This document shows positions 33,335-43,894 of a stretch of 64,000 bases of DNA, in pieces. The DNA lies in the NCBI GenBank assembly GCA_963580285.1, contig OY757026.1:41787748-41851747 (forward strand), read 5' to 3'. Source of the stretch: Lucinisca nassula. Taxonomy: Eukaryota > Mollusca > Bivalvia > Lucinida > Lucinidae. The notes beneath the pieces are model-generated. The model was not told the DNA's origin and did no database searches. It saw only the letters and a list, made by a program, of their open reading frames with translations. The position numbers and the translations under genes were made by a program. Each line of letters opens with the position of its first letter. Within the stretch, counting starts at the first letter, position 1.

Positions 33335-33425
33335 CCATCGACGTACCCCCCATAAACCCCAGTTTTGCTCTATAAAAGTTGGGTTCAATGGGGTAAAAAC
33401 TATATGTGAGTGTTTTCGTGATGAG
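33335..33425. mobile_element. Family A right-end fragment
   Basis: CCCATAAACCCCAGTTTTGC, AAAGTTGGGTTCAATGGGG and GTGTTTTCGTGATG. Another fragment lies at 33565-33685. Confidence 0.6.
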
Positions 33426-33699
33426 CATACACTCAAAGACAATTCAACCCACCACTGTCGGTTCCTTGGTTATCTCATATACGCACAGCATCCCAAAATG
33501 GGACATTGGCAAACAGTAGAGACCCTGATCAGAAGCCCACGTAGATAGTGGCATCTGACCAGGACATCACGAAAATTTGCCCCCTTTAACCCCACTTTTA
33601 TGTAGTAAAACTAGGGTTTTCAGGGTGATACATTATTTCTCAAATTTCAACTCAAAACCATAGATTGTGGGTACTCGTTGTTTGCTGAACTTGAAATTG

Positions 33700-34065
33700 A
33701 TGCAAAATTTGCAACGATCAAAATCATCCTGACACCCCTTTTATTGTAACCCGACATGTCTCATGCTACATAAGGTGGAAGTTTCTACTGGTCATTTTAG
33801 GGCTAATGTAATCAGATGTCAAAGTATGTTTGTTTTACACGAAGTATTCAATATTATAACTCTATATTGCTATCTCTCAATTAGAATTTGAAGACAGGAC
33901 CATTTTACTTTCATAATTTAGTACCTGTTGCCAAGCAGCCAGTGCGATGTAAATACGATTCTTTGACTTTGTTGAAAGTATAACGTAATTTTGTCAGCCA
34001 ATGAAAAATTTACCACTTAATGGATTCGGCCAAGGCCGCAAGATTTGTCATCAGCTTCCTGTCCT
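33700..34065. other. Unannotated stretch
   Basis: No gene or recognised repeat. Confidence 0.4.
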
Positions 34066-34070
34066 CAAAA

Positions 34071-34362
34071 TTTGTTTGATTTGAGAATTAACGTTCCCGT
34101 CAACACTGTATAAGTCTTTTTGGAGACGTTGCATCCGATTTTGTGGGACTTTTACTCGACATTGAGATAAAATGACATCTCAAGCCCTGCCACCCAATGA
34201 AAACAATAGGTTTATACGCATGGACGGACCAACTCGCACCACTTTGCCAGGGCAGGCTTAGACCTTCTAAGTGGTTTTATCAGTCCCGTGTATGGTCGGT
34301 TTCAGCTCTGCGTGGAAGCATCATGCAGCCCTATCTATTTATCATACCCCCGATGGGCGGGG
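34071..34362 (-). mobile_element. SINE S1 copy
   Basis: Minus-strand copy with tail, body and head (ATCATACCCCCGATGGGCGG), moderately diverged. Confidence 0.8.
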
Positions 34363-34439
34363 CGGTTCCGGTACTCAAAAGACAGTGGAATTCCGCCATT
34401 TAGACCTGCTACAACCATCACGTGACCAAGTCTGTGAAA

Positions 34440-34652
34440 TGAACACCCCATAAACCCCACTGTTTACAGAGAAAAATGGGGTTTACGGGATATACATTAT
34501 TTTTCTTATTTCTGCTCCAAAACATAGGTTGTGGGTACTTGTTAGAACCCGCCTCAATAAGAAAAATATCACGGATTTTCAAAGGAAAAGTAGCCATTTT
34601 GGAGATGTGGAAAAACGTTCTTTGCCGCACGGTTGAGATATCGTAATGTTAT
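34440..34652. mobile_element. Family A2 MITE, stem deleted
   Basis: GAACACCCCATAAACCCCAC at the left, then CATAGGTTGTGGGTACTTGT and AAAATATCACGGATTTTC. The second arm is missing. Right end GATATCGTAATG. Confidence 0.65.
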
Positions 34653-34664
34653 ATCAATTTTTTA

Positions 34665-35105
34665 ACTGATCATGAAATCTTTTCTACGGGTTTTCTCTTC
34701 CTTTCGCTGTTTCAAGATGGTCAGTTTTTGGCGAAAGACTTGCCCTGAACTGGTTAACTGCTTTCATAAAATCCTGCCCAGGAAGTGTGGTTAGGTAATC
34801 TGGCCGGCTCAATATGATCTTAAGCGTTTCAGACCCCTTCTGCAGAACTGGCATCTATAAAGAATTGTTCTTCCCCAGAACCATTAGGGATTTGGATGCC
34901 CTTCCCCATTCGATCATATCCACTGCTGAAGGTGCAGAGGATAGTGTAGCTAAGTTTATCTCTTTGGTGAGAGTTGGGGACTAGCTTCCCATATCACAGG
35001 TCCTGGTTTATTAATGTCATTTGACATGTCGGCAATAACCATTCTCATTCTGATTCTGAACAATGTTGATCCGGCCGTAAACAACAAACAGCAAACAAAA
35101 TCATA
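34665..35105 (+). mobile_element. SINE T2 interrupted by a LINE 3' fragment
   Basis: The T2 body (ACTGATCATGAAATCTTTTC ... GGCTCAATATGATCTTA) stops near 34821, and its 3' end (ATGTTGATCCGGCCGTAAAC) resumes at about 35065. The tRNA head is absent. Confidence 0.65.
34832..34984 (+). pseudogene. C-terminus of a non-LTR retrotransposon ORF
   Basis: A 50-codon open piece reads RTGIYKELFFPRTIRDLDAL, continues PHSIISTAEGAEDSVAKF and ends at a TAG. The FFPRTIRDWNxLP-like motif near the ORF end is characteristic of the C-terminus of Jockey/CR1/RTE-type animal LINE proteins. It is 5'-truncated, which is normal for LINE insertions, and is followed by a short 3' UTR ending in TCATTCTGATTCTG. No reverse transcriptase domain remains. 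It lies inside a T2 SINE, so it is younger than that SINE. An ATAG microsatellite starts about 55 bp beyond. Confidence 0.8.
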
Positions 35106-35115
35106 ATGTAACATC

Positions 35116-35117
<2 letters not shown>

Positions 35118-35142
<25 letters not shown>
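35118..35142. repeat. (ATAG)n microsatellite
   Basis: Six uninterrupted ATAG units. Confidence 0.95.
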
Positions 35143-35146
<4 letters not shown>

Positions 35147-35149
35147 CGT

Positions 35150-35655
35150 TGATTAATACATGCGTCTAACGCTAAGATGTTCCTTATATCAAAGAGAATA
35201 CTGAAAAGCCACTGAGAAAAAATAAAACGCAAAAACAAAATAACGATCGGCACACAAACAAGAATACCTTATTTCCAAAATCCAGGCCTTTTTGATGTTC
35301 TTGCATAGTCAAAATACATTCTTTTGATGCCGGTATATTTTCTTTGAAGGTTTGTTTATATTAGTTACATTAAAGCAGTTTTAAGGATTCTGCAATACCG
35401 TTGCATCTTTGAAGATGAGAAATAAATAAAAAGATTGTTATGATTATGTGTCTTCTTTTCTTTTCAAAGACTCCTTGTTACATTTAAAGCCAAACGCAGT
35501 TCCACAAAACTTGAGTTCTTATAGTTGGTTGGAATTTCGCTCAACGTTCTGGCTATATTCTGTTCGAGGAATACGTTGTGTAAGGTTTATACAGTTTTGT
35601 TGTTAAAAAGTCTTTAAATAAGCATATCTATGTGATACATGTATGGTGCGTTTTA
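35150..35655. other. Unannotated AT-rich stretch
   Basis: No gene or recognised repeat. Confidence 0.4.
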
Positions 35656-35657
35656 TC

Positions 35658-35935
35658 ATTACGATAACACACCCGAGAGACACGGTGCATTTTTACATCT
35701 CCAAAATGACTACTTTTCTGAAAATGACTACTTTTTTTTTTACTTTTACTTTTCTCATTCTTCTTATTTTTACTCCAAACATAGGTTGTGGGTGCTCGTT
35801 GAGGCGGTTCTAACGAGTACCCACAACCAATGTCTTGGAGCAGAAATAAAAAAAAAAATAACATATATCCCCGTAAACCCAATTTTTCTCTATATAAAGT
35901 GGGATTTAGGGGGCTTGTTGTTCACATGATGTGAT
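35658..35935. mobile_element. Hairpin MITE, subfamily A2
   Basis: Left end TTACGATAACACACCCGAGA, stem at 35780-35840 with one arm shortened (GCTCGTTGAGGCGG), right end TTGTTCACATGATG. Confidence 0.7.
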
Positions 35936-35939
35936 TACT

Positions 35940-36245
35940 TGTTTCTGACGAAAATTTATGGCATTTTTCCTTTTTTGCTCAAGATAATAGATTTGGATGC
36001 TCATTAGAACCGCCTCATCAAAGCGATTCTATCGAGCGTTTTAAGCAAACCAACACGTTAACACGTCCGTGAAATTAACATCCCCGTACACCCCATATTA
36101 TTTACAGAAAACTGGGGTTTTTGGGGGTACCCATTATTTCTGCTGCAAGACATAGGTTGTAGGTACTCGTTAGAACGCCTCCTCGAGGCGTTTCTAACGA
36201 GCACCCACACTCTACGTTTCGGATAAAAATGAGAGAAATATCACA
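35940..36245. mobile_element. Two overlapping family A2 remnants
   Basis: Stem remnant one at 35985-36040 (CGCCTCATCAAAGCG). Stem two at 36150-36220 (CGCCTCCTCGAGGCG). Sub-terminal CACCCCATATTATTTACAGA / AAACTGGGGTTTTTGGGG lies between them. Confidence 0.55.
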
Positions 36246-36267
36246 TTTTTCATCAGAAAATTAACCA

Positions 36268-36480
36268 TTCATTACGATAACACACCCGTGCGTCACTGTG
36301 CAATTTTTCACATCTCCAAAATCACTACTTTTCTGGTAGAAATCCGTGATGTTTTTCTTATTTATACTGCAAACCTAGGTTGTGGGTGCTCATTAGAACC
36401 GCCTCATCATCTGTCCTCTGTATAAAGTGACTTTTGTATAAAGTGTTCATATCACGGACTTGTTCACGTGATGTTGGTGA
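36268..36480. mobile_element. Subfamily A2 MITE, half deleted
   Basis: Left end TTACGATAACACACCCGTGC, right end CACGGACTTGTTCACGTGAT. The hairpin stops at CGCCTCATCAT. An inverted copy of the left end (TGTCGTGCGTGTTATCGTAA) lies at 36498-36520. Confidence 0.65.
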
Positions 36481-36639
36481 TGTAAAAGAATGCACTATGT
36501 CGTGCGTGTTATCGTAATGAATAAGAAAGATAATGACTAAACTTGTAAACTCCACGTTATTCAATATTAAGTCGGGGTTTCAGGTGTATTGGTTGCACGG
36601 ACTTGTTAACGTTACCCCCAATTCTTATGATAATAGTTA

Positions 36640-37560
36640 AAATAATCGTGGGAAAAAAATCAAAAGAAAAAATTAGGAGAACTATTTCCAAAATCTAATG
36701 ACTTTTCAGGCGTTAACAAATAATGCCAAAGCAAAACGGAAGAAATTGGAAATATACAGGCCGCATATCAAATGCAAGGTAACTGTAGCTCTCTCTGGTT
36801 TATCGGTCTTTGGTGTCTCTGATGGGAGCTGTGGGTTAATTGTATCGATTCCTGATCATTGCCTCCACTTCTATTTTAAGTCTGAAAGAAACGAAAAGTT
36901 CGATTTCCAAATGTTATTACATACATGTACATCTGTGTCTGATCCAAAATGGACATAAGTCGTTTTTTTTTTGTTTTTTTTTTCTTCCCAAGGAACATTT
37001 TTGTAAAGTCAATAAAGTCAGGAATAAGGAGAGTGTAAATTCCTCAGAATTATGTTATTTTACATCTTTTTTTTCCAAAAGAAACTTCTCTCAAGAATCA
37101 TATATCGTGACTTGAATAATAATGTGGTAGTTCGTCATTCATACATGTACAACACGCTTTTAATATCGTGATAGTATCATCTCGCTAGGAACTATGTTTT
37201 ACACGGAAATATAAACATTCTATGGCTGGAGGTTTGTATTCTTCTATCTCATTGGTTGGCGCGCTACAGGCGATGCTTAAAAGATATCATACACAATGTA
37301 TGTACTGGCTTGTAAATCGCTCTCGTTATAGTATTTTATGTTCACGGTCGCTACAGTGTGTGCGTGTATGTTTCAGAATTCATCACTGATGTTTGGTGAG
37401 GTGTGTTGGCAGTAAAAGCCGCCTTGAGGCGGTTCTAACGTGCACCTACAATCTCTGTTTGAATTTTAACCGAGTGAGAAAAAATCCTTTACACGACCAT
37501 GAAAGACTGTATTGACGAGCGTGCTATTCTTCTGTCATTGTTTGTCACTATAAGAACGCT
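36640..37560. other. Mostly unannotated; family G end fragment
   Basis: At 36810-36860 the inverted start of family G is present (GTCTCTGATGGGAGCTGTGG). A stem remnant CGCCTTGAGGCGGTTCTAAC lies at 37421. No gene. Confidence 0.4.
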
Positions 37561-37571
37561 ATGTCATAACA

Positions 37572-37778
37572 ATAACACGCCTATATAATTTTGACCCTAT
37601 TAAACGCCACTTTCATATAGTAAAATTGGGGTTCATAGAGTTAAATTTACGATATATATCCGTGGTTTATCGAGTACCCAAAATCTATGTGTTGAGAAAT
37701 CACATTTTATCTGAAATTTTTCATTTTTGTTCTGGTAACATTTTCAATATATTTGAATAGGCTGTTTTCGTAATCAAT
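37572..37778. mobile_element. Family A MITE, partial
   Basis: Left end ACACGCCTATATAATTTTGA, right end AATAGGCTGTTTTCGTAATC. The hairpin is reduced to one arm. Confidence 0.6.
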
Positions 37779-37884
37779 GAATAAAAATCACACTTGTATG
37801 GGGAAAACTGTGCTATCCAGAGTATACAGTTTATTACAAACACCTAGGCCAATATCCCACTGGGCTAACACACCCGTATTATTA

Positions 37885-38125
37885 GACTTGGCTGCAAGAG
37901 CTAGACCGACACAACGTAAGTACTGGTAAATCGCTTAGAAGGTCTAAGCCTGTCCAGAAGAAATGATACCGCTCCTTAATTCATGGCGGTTTCTATGGGC
38001 GGTAGGGCTGTAGATGTCATTTAATCTCAATGTCGGGTAAAATCCCCACAAAAACGGAAGCAACGTCTCCAAAATGACCTAAATAGTGTTGACGGGGTCA
38101 TAAAACCTCAAATCAAACAAACAAA
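37885..38125 (+). mobile_element. SINE S1, degraded head
   Basis: AAGTACTGGTAAATCGCTTA to ACCTCAAATCAAACAAACAA. The 5' head is decayed. Confidence 0.7.
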
Positions 38126-38273
38126 GCAGGCTTTCATATTTCTCGAATTTTGCGATTAGGTCCACGTGGATATTATTGAAATTAATATTGTACTTTCTTG
38201 TCAATCCGTCCAAAACTTAATCTGTTTCAGTTTTATGTCCCCGGTAGCTATAGCGATAGTCTGTTTGTTGGTT

Positions 38274-38558
38274 CATTACGCAAACACGCCTATACAAATA
38301 CATTGCCAACTTTATCGACGAAAAAATGAAAATTTTATGATGAAATTTAAAAAATGTAAGTTTTTCCTTATTTCTGCTCAAAATATAGATTGTGGGCACT
38401 CGTTAGAAACGCCTCATCGGGGCGGTTCTAACGAGTACCCACAATCTATATTTTAGAGCAGAAATAAGAAAAAATAGGTATACCCCCGGAAACCCAGTTT
38501 TACTATATAAAAGTGGGGTTCAAGGGGGTCAAAATTATATAGGCGTGTTTTCGTGTTG
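38274..38558. mobile_element. Hairpin MITE, family A, near-consensus
   Basis: All parts are present: left end CATTACGCAAACACGCC, sub-terminal TTTATCGACG, stem CACTCGTTAGAAACGCCTC / GGGGCGGTTCTAACGAGTAC, the CCCCGGAAACCCAGTTTTAC block, and right end GGCGTGTTTTCGTG. A good reference copy for the family. Confidence 0.85.
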
Positions 38559-38579
38559 GTGTTTTTTTTAGTTTGTTAG

Positions 38580-39050
38580 ACAACTTTAACATTGGTCATA
38601 ACTTTTGAATCGTTTGAGATAGAAACTTCATATTTGGCCTGTATTTGGTTCCTTGTAACATTCATTCCAAATGCTTTGACCTGTGACACTGACCTTGATC
38701 TGTAACCTACTTTAAGAAAAAAGCAACATTGGTCATAACTTTTGAATGGTTTGAGATAGAGCCTTCATATTTCGCATGTAGGTTCCTCCTGACAAGGGCT
38801 TTAAGCCCATACAAAAATGCATTTTGGCCTTGACCTTGACCTTCGACCTGCTTAAAAGAAAAACTTAACATTGGTAATAACTTTTGAACCATTTCAGATA
38901 TTGCCTTAATATTTGGCATGTAGTTTCCATGTGACAATGGCTTCTCACTCAAACAAAAAATCTTGACCTGTGAGCTGTGACCAACTTTGAGGAAAACATT
39001 GACCTTGCCCGGGGACATGTTCGTGTTCCACAAACACATCTTGGTTGGTT
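38580..39050. repeat. About 140-bp degenerate tandem repeat
   Basis: Three to four copies starting at about 38589, 38725 and 38867, each with AACATTGGTCATAACTTTTG, GAGATAGANNCTTCATATTT and TTGACCTTGACCT. Copies are diverged. No product. Confidence 0.75.
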
Positions 39051-39059
39051 TTCATTTTC

Positions 39060-39535
39060 GTCCGCAAAGCGCAAAAAATGAGTGCGCAAATAAAACTGAT
39101 CAACACAGCGAATGCGATGTTGTTTTTGCTTGATCAGTCTTTTCTACAGTATATTTATTTTATATCTTCTGACTTCTGATGCATACTTTCTTGTATGCAA
39201 TGCACTCAAATGTTCCAGTTTCATTCAACTCAGCACATGATGTGTGGCAAATTAAATATGCTATGCAAATAAAACATTTTATGTATTCCATGGTTTTTAA
39301 GAAATATTTCGCATGCATAGTGACATCATAGGGGCACCTACGTCAATGTAGAAAAAAAAAAGATATTTTCCCATTCAAAACACTGACGTAAACGACAATA
39401 AATGGTTGGAATCCAAAAAGTATTACTGTATTCGCCGTCATAAGTGCAGAGTTTGCTTATATATGTAGTTCCTATAATGAAAACAGGCCCTAGCAAGTCC
39501 TATCTTTCGCATGATCTGGCACACAGAATATATGT
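39060..39535. other. Unannotated AT-rich stretch
   Basis: No gene or recognised repeat. Confidence 0.4.
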
Positions 39536-39539
39536 TCTA

Positions 39540-39795
39540 TAAAAGGGTTATCCTTTGGAAGCAAGGAATACACCACAGAACTAGAAAAAAATGAAGTGTA
39601 CATTTTTTCTGGGCCAGACTTGCTAGTTTCGGCCAATAAGGCCTCATCAGTGACCCTCAAAAATTTTCAAAATTCCAGAATGGAATCAATTATCCCAAAG
39701 GACAAGAAAATATAAACTACACTATGATGTAGGGCAGCGAGACTTTTTACGGCCGCCACACATTCCCAGACACCAGCTGTAGTGACGTTAAATAT
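39540..39795 (+). repeat. Dispersed retroposon-like repeat
   Basis: Starts GGGTTATCCTTTGGAAGCAA and ends GTAGTGACGTTAAATATG, a retroposon-like 3' motif. Partial copies lie at 13020-13110, 41520-41720, 43380-43500 and 51368-51475. No tRNA head was seen. Confidence 0.6.
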
Positions 39796-39928
39796 GTTCT
39801 ATAAAAGGGTAAGAATGCTTCTTACGCCAACTTTGGTCATGTTTGGCAAATATGTCCCAAGATGGCTTAAGAAAATGTATATTTAAACACAATGAGTTCT
39901 TTCATAAATAACATAATTCGTCCCTCGT

Positions 39929-40219
39929 TTTGTTTGTTTGAATTGACCCCTTCAACACTATTAGGATCATTTTGGAGATGTTGCTTCCAATTTTGTGGGA
40001 CTTTACCCAAAATTGAGATAAAATGGCAACTCAAGCCCTACCGTCGTCAAAACAATCCAATTAATAGGGTCTTTATGCAGGGACGGTCAGACTCGCACCA
40101 CTTTGCCTGGACAGGCTTAGACCTTCAATGTTGTTTACCCATACTCGTGTCCAGTCGGTATCAGCGCTGCGTGGAAGCATCATGCAGTCCAATCTATTTC
40201 TCCAAGCCCCGATGAGTGG
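39929..40219 (-). mobile_element. SINE S1 copy
   Basis: Minus-strand copy with small deletions (ACCCCTTCAACACTATTAGG). The head ends CCCCGATGAGTGG. Confidence 0.8.
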
Positions 40220-40303
40220 CCCTCTTTATCACATTAGCATAATAGGTAAGTGAGAGCTTTTAGCACTGTCACAACTTCAGCAGACTGTAAAACCTTGCAC
40301 TTT

Positions 40304-40608
40304 AAATTGGTGTCATTATCGGGTTCGATCCCGGGCCGCGACATACCAAAGTCGTTAAAAATGGTACTAGCTGCTCCTCGCTTGGCACTCAGATTTACGG
40401 GGTAGAGGTAGGACTGGTCGACCCAGTGTCAGGATAATGTGACTGGGTGTGGTATCATGTAATGTGTCTGGGACATGATACTTCAGTGAGGCAGCACTAT
40501 AAAAGTGAGCATTGAGCTCCCTGTCGCAACCAGACACCGTCGTGATATGACTGAAAAATTGTTGAAAGCGACGTTAAACCCGAATTCACACACACAAATT
40601 GGTGTCAT
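40304..40608 (+). mobile_element. SINE T1, 5'-truncated, with exact target duplication
   Basis: Exact 13-bp duplication AAATTGGTGTCAT at 40304-40316 and 40596-40608 brackets a T1 copy that begins within the tRNA head at the B box (GGGTTCGATCCCGGG). The A box is lost, so this copy cannot be transcribed from its own promoter. Body and tail match 8245-8573 closely. Confidence 0.9.
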
Positions 40609-40897
40609 CTGCAGTACGTATACTTCTTGAAGAAGTACTGGTGCGCGCATGTGCGCTAATTACGAAACGTACGGTATATAGGAAAAGTATTATTCAAACG
40701 AGCCGGTGCACAACAAACCAAACCAGAAGATCTGAGCCACTAGTAATGACTCATCAGTCTTTGCACTGGAGACTGCTCATGGCTCTTCGGATGACACGAA
40801 GATGAGACCCTTTGCTGCTCACCAAGGACTTCTTGTAGACTTAACCGCGTGCCGGGGTTCAAATATGAACTGTCTCGGTACAACAATTTTATTTGTG

Positions 40898-41057
40898 AGT
40901 GAGTGTTTGCGATTTACGTCCCACCAACAGCTAAGGTCATACGGAGACGGGACCTCGGTTTAAAGACTCATCCGAAAGTCTAGAGAAGCCCGGGATCGAT
41001 CCTGCGATCCCTGGTTTACAAGGCCAGTAGCGTAACCACTACATCACGGAGGCTTCT
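40898..41057 (-). mobile_element. tRNA-derived SINE T3 with exact target duplication
   Basis: Minus-strand head starts GAAGCCTCCGTGATGTAGTG (A box GATGTAGTGGTTA) with B box GGATCGATCCC. A short body ends GGGACGTAAATCGCAAACAC with (CACT) tail. Exact 15-bp duplication ACAATTTTATTTGTG at 40883-40897 and 41058-41072. Confidence 0.9.
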
Positions 41058-41243
41058 ACAATTTTATTTGTGTTATTATTTAAAACACAAGCTTTGTGTA
41101 CAAACAAACATAGGTGTCTGTATTCATTTAGATTTATTTTTGACAGTTAAAATAACATCTGTACATCCGCCTGATATTGCGATTTTGATATGTACTAAAG
41201 AGCAAAGAGTTGAAATTTTTTTTCTTAGAAACGGCTACGAGTA

Positions 41244-41467
41244 CATTACGAAAACACGCCTATACAAATACATTGGAAACTTTACCGCCGAAAAAAACAC
41301 CCATTTTAAGATGAAAAAGTGTTATATTTTTCTTATTTCTGCTCAAATTATAGATTGTAGGTTTGAGCAGAAATAAGAAAAATAAGGTTTACCCCTGTAA
41401 ACCCCAGTTTTACTGTATAACAGTGGGGTTCAAGAGGGTCAAAATTATATAGGCGTGTTTTCGTGAT
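41244..41467. mobile_element. Family A MITE with whole hairpin deleted
   Basis: Both ends and sub-terminal blocks are intact. ATTATAGATTGTAGG joins straight to TTTGAGCAGAAATAAG, so one arm and the tip are gone, consistent with excision of a hairpin during replication. Confidence 0.8.
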
Positions 41468-41807
41468 GGTCAGAATCAGAACTGTTACTGGTGACACGTC
41501 AGATGACATTTGTTCACCAGTAGTCTTTGGAAGCAAGGGATACACAAGAAAAATGAATAGTCTGGAGGGTACTCAACAGTGACCCTCAAATATTTTCAAA
41601 ATTGCAATAATGAACCGATGATCCCATATGACTAGGAAACATAATTCAAATTTTTGAATGACACATATCCTTTTATACATCCGCTACACGTTCCATCAAC
41701 ACCATCTATGGCGAGTTTATGTACGAGTGTCGTTCAATATTTAAATGGCCTAACCCAGTTACTGACAGTTGGCAAGTGCAATCCTTTCACATATTATACA
41801 TTAGTCT

Positions 41808-41848
41808 AGTCCGTGCAGTCCGTGCTGTCCGTGCACTCCGTGCGAGGT
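41808..41848. repeat. Short CCGTGC tandem
   Basis: Four imperfect 9-10-bp units (GTCCGTGCAGTCCGTGCTGT and on). Confidence 0.8.
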
Positions 41849-41989
41849 AAAATAACATTTCAGGGGTCAGTGTTGCCGAATTTTCTCACAAACTGAGTAC
41901 AGAGCAATGATTGAAAACCGGTTTTAAAAAAGAAGACTAACCAGGACATTTGTGGGAAGTTTACGGTAAAAATGCTCCTTCATGTTTAA

Positions 41990-42470
41990 GAAATAGATAA
42001 GCTCTAACTGTGATTTGTTGAGTAATAAATCGCAGTTTGGAGGTCAGTTGTAAAGTAGATCAAATCACGAGCGCGTAGCGCGCGTGATTTGTCTACTTAC
42101 AACTGACCGACAAACTGTTATTTATTACTCAACAAATCACAAACTAGAGCTGATCTATTTCGATTCTAACAGGCTGAAAATCGACAATAATGTTGTTGTT
42201 TCCTTCAAAATCTCACAACTTTCCGCCATTGTTAGAAGAATTCCCGCTAAAGTTATCGACTAAAACACATGCCTTTATATCCTTTTCTAACGTTTTCGAT
42301 GCGAGAAAATGACGTTACACCGTCTAGCGCCAAGGAAATCTAGTGACGTCATATATTGGCAGCTTTTAATGACGTCACTCGTCACGCTCTTCCTTGTCGT
42401 GATTTATTGTACAATAAAACACAGTTATTTTCTATTGCCTATATAGGCGCGCTGTGTTAGAATCAACTGT
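41990..42470. mobile_element. Palindromic MITE, family D
   Basis: A long inverted repeat (42000-42150) pairs GATTTGTTGAGTAATAAATC and GGTCAGTTGTAAAGTAGATC with their complements around AATCACGAGCGCGTAGCGCG. Flank contains TGACGTCACTCGTCACGC. It abuts a mariner remnant on the right. Confidence 0.7.
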
Positions 42471-42479
42471 TAAAACTCG

Positions 42480-43322
42480 GTGGCTGATTTTAAACGTGGT
42501 CGGGTAACATTGGAAGACGAGCACCGCATTGGAACACCTGTGAACGCTACTGATGACGTCACTAGTGAAAGTAAAGCAGGACGGGCGAATGAAAGTTTCA
42601 GAAACGGCTAGAAGACTGGAAGCGTTTATACCATTTCACATGAGCGGCTGGGCATGAAGAAGCGTTCAGCTCGTTGAGTGACAAATTCCTTAGTAATGGG
42701 CAACGATCTGTCCGAGTGTCAATGTCTGAGTCACTGAGCAAAGATATGATTCTTCTTGAAAGATTTGTTACCGCGGAAGAAACTTGGATCCATCACTATG
42801 ATCCTGAGACAAAACTGCAGAGTAAACAATGGAGTGGTCACGGTTCACCGCATACAAAGGAATTCAAGACCCAGCCTTCAGTTGGCAAGGTCATGGCAAC
42901 TGTGTTTTGGGATAGAATGGGGGTTCTGTTGGTGGACTATTTACTCAATGACCAAACTATTAATGGAGCCTGTTATGCTAATATTTTGAAGCGATTTCGT
43001 ACAGCTATATATAGTACAGAAAAGGCGTAGACAAATTACAAAAGGTGTGCTATTGCAACATGCCAGTGCTAGAGCCCATACTTGCGAAATTTCTGTGGAC
43101 GCAATAAAGGTTAACGGTTTCAAACCTTTAACCCATCCACCAGTGATTACTTATTGTTTTCCGAACTTGAAGAAAGAATTGCGTGGACGTCACTTCCTTT
43201 CAGATGAAGAGCTCTAAGGCAGCAGTTGGAGGGTGGATTGACTCTAAAGACCCTGAATTCTACTTTCAACCTTGGAACATCGATGGAGGAAGTGCTTATT
43301 TCTTCGGGGTGACCCAAGCGTG
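42480..43322 (+). pseudogene. Mariner-family transposase, inactivated
   Basis: Conceptual translation across shifts matches mariner transposase in order: ADFKRGRVTLEDEHRIGTPV, an HTH-like piece with LGMKKRSAR, then FVTAEETWIHHYDPETKLQS, KVMATVFWDRMG, LNDQTINGACY, HASARAHT, LKKELRGRHF and a C-terminal GWIDSKDPEFYF. Cut-and-paste transposases of this family use three catalytic aspartates. The first lies in the GDETW-type motif, here AEETW. The second is in the HDNARPH-type motif, here HASARAH. The third lies in the YSPDLAPSD region, deleted here. There are also stops, at least two frameshifts and no clear terminal repeats. The longest intact frame is 42674-43030. It is a dead fossil at the DNA level and sits between a family D MITE and a LINE. 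Confidence 0.9.
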
Positions 43323-43734
43323 ACTCTAAGTAGGTAAGGCCATATACTTATTGAACGACCCTCGTAAGTTCTACAAAAAGTAGGGAATACACGCCAGAAC
43401 TGAAAGCTACAAAAAGGTTACCTTTGGTAGCTAAGAATACATGACAAAACTGAAAAGCATGGAGTGTACAAGTTTTTCTGGGCTAGACCTTGTACTCAGC
43501 TCAGCGGTAAAAAAGAGTTCATGTATCGTAAAGCTGAGTTTTGAGTCATTTTCTTTGCTTCAAACAAGAAAGAAACGAAAACTGGTAAGTTCCCATTTAC
43601 AGCGCATGTGTAAAGTCTGGGCATCACACGAATAGACATGTGATATAAACATCCCCATAAACTCCACTATTCGCGGTGGGACATTATTCTTGTTGTTGTT
43701 TTGTTGTTGTTGTTTCTCAAAGCACTAACTGTAG

Positions 43735-43800
43735 GTTCTCGTTAGAACAACATAGATAAGTCAGTTCTGACAAGCATCTTTACCTCATGCTATAGTATAT
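43735..43800. mobile_element. Family A stem remnant
   Basis: TGTAGGTTCTCGTTAGAACA and TCAGTTCTGACAAGCATC only. Confidence 0.45.
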
Positions 43801-43814
43801 TTGCAGCAGAGGTT

Positions 43815-43816
<2 letters not shown>

Positions 43817-43891
<75 letters not shown>
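43817..43891. repeat. (TATC)n microsatellite, LINE tail
   Basis: About 19 uninterrupted TATC units (GATA on the minus strand) directly at the 3' end of the minus-strand LINE. A LINE tail with 4-bp repeats is typical of L2/CR1-like elements. Confidence 0.95.
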
Positions 43892-43894
<3 letters not shown>

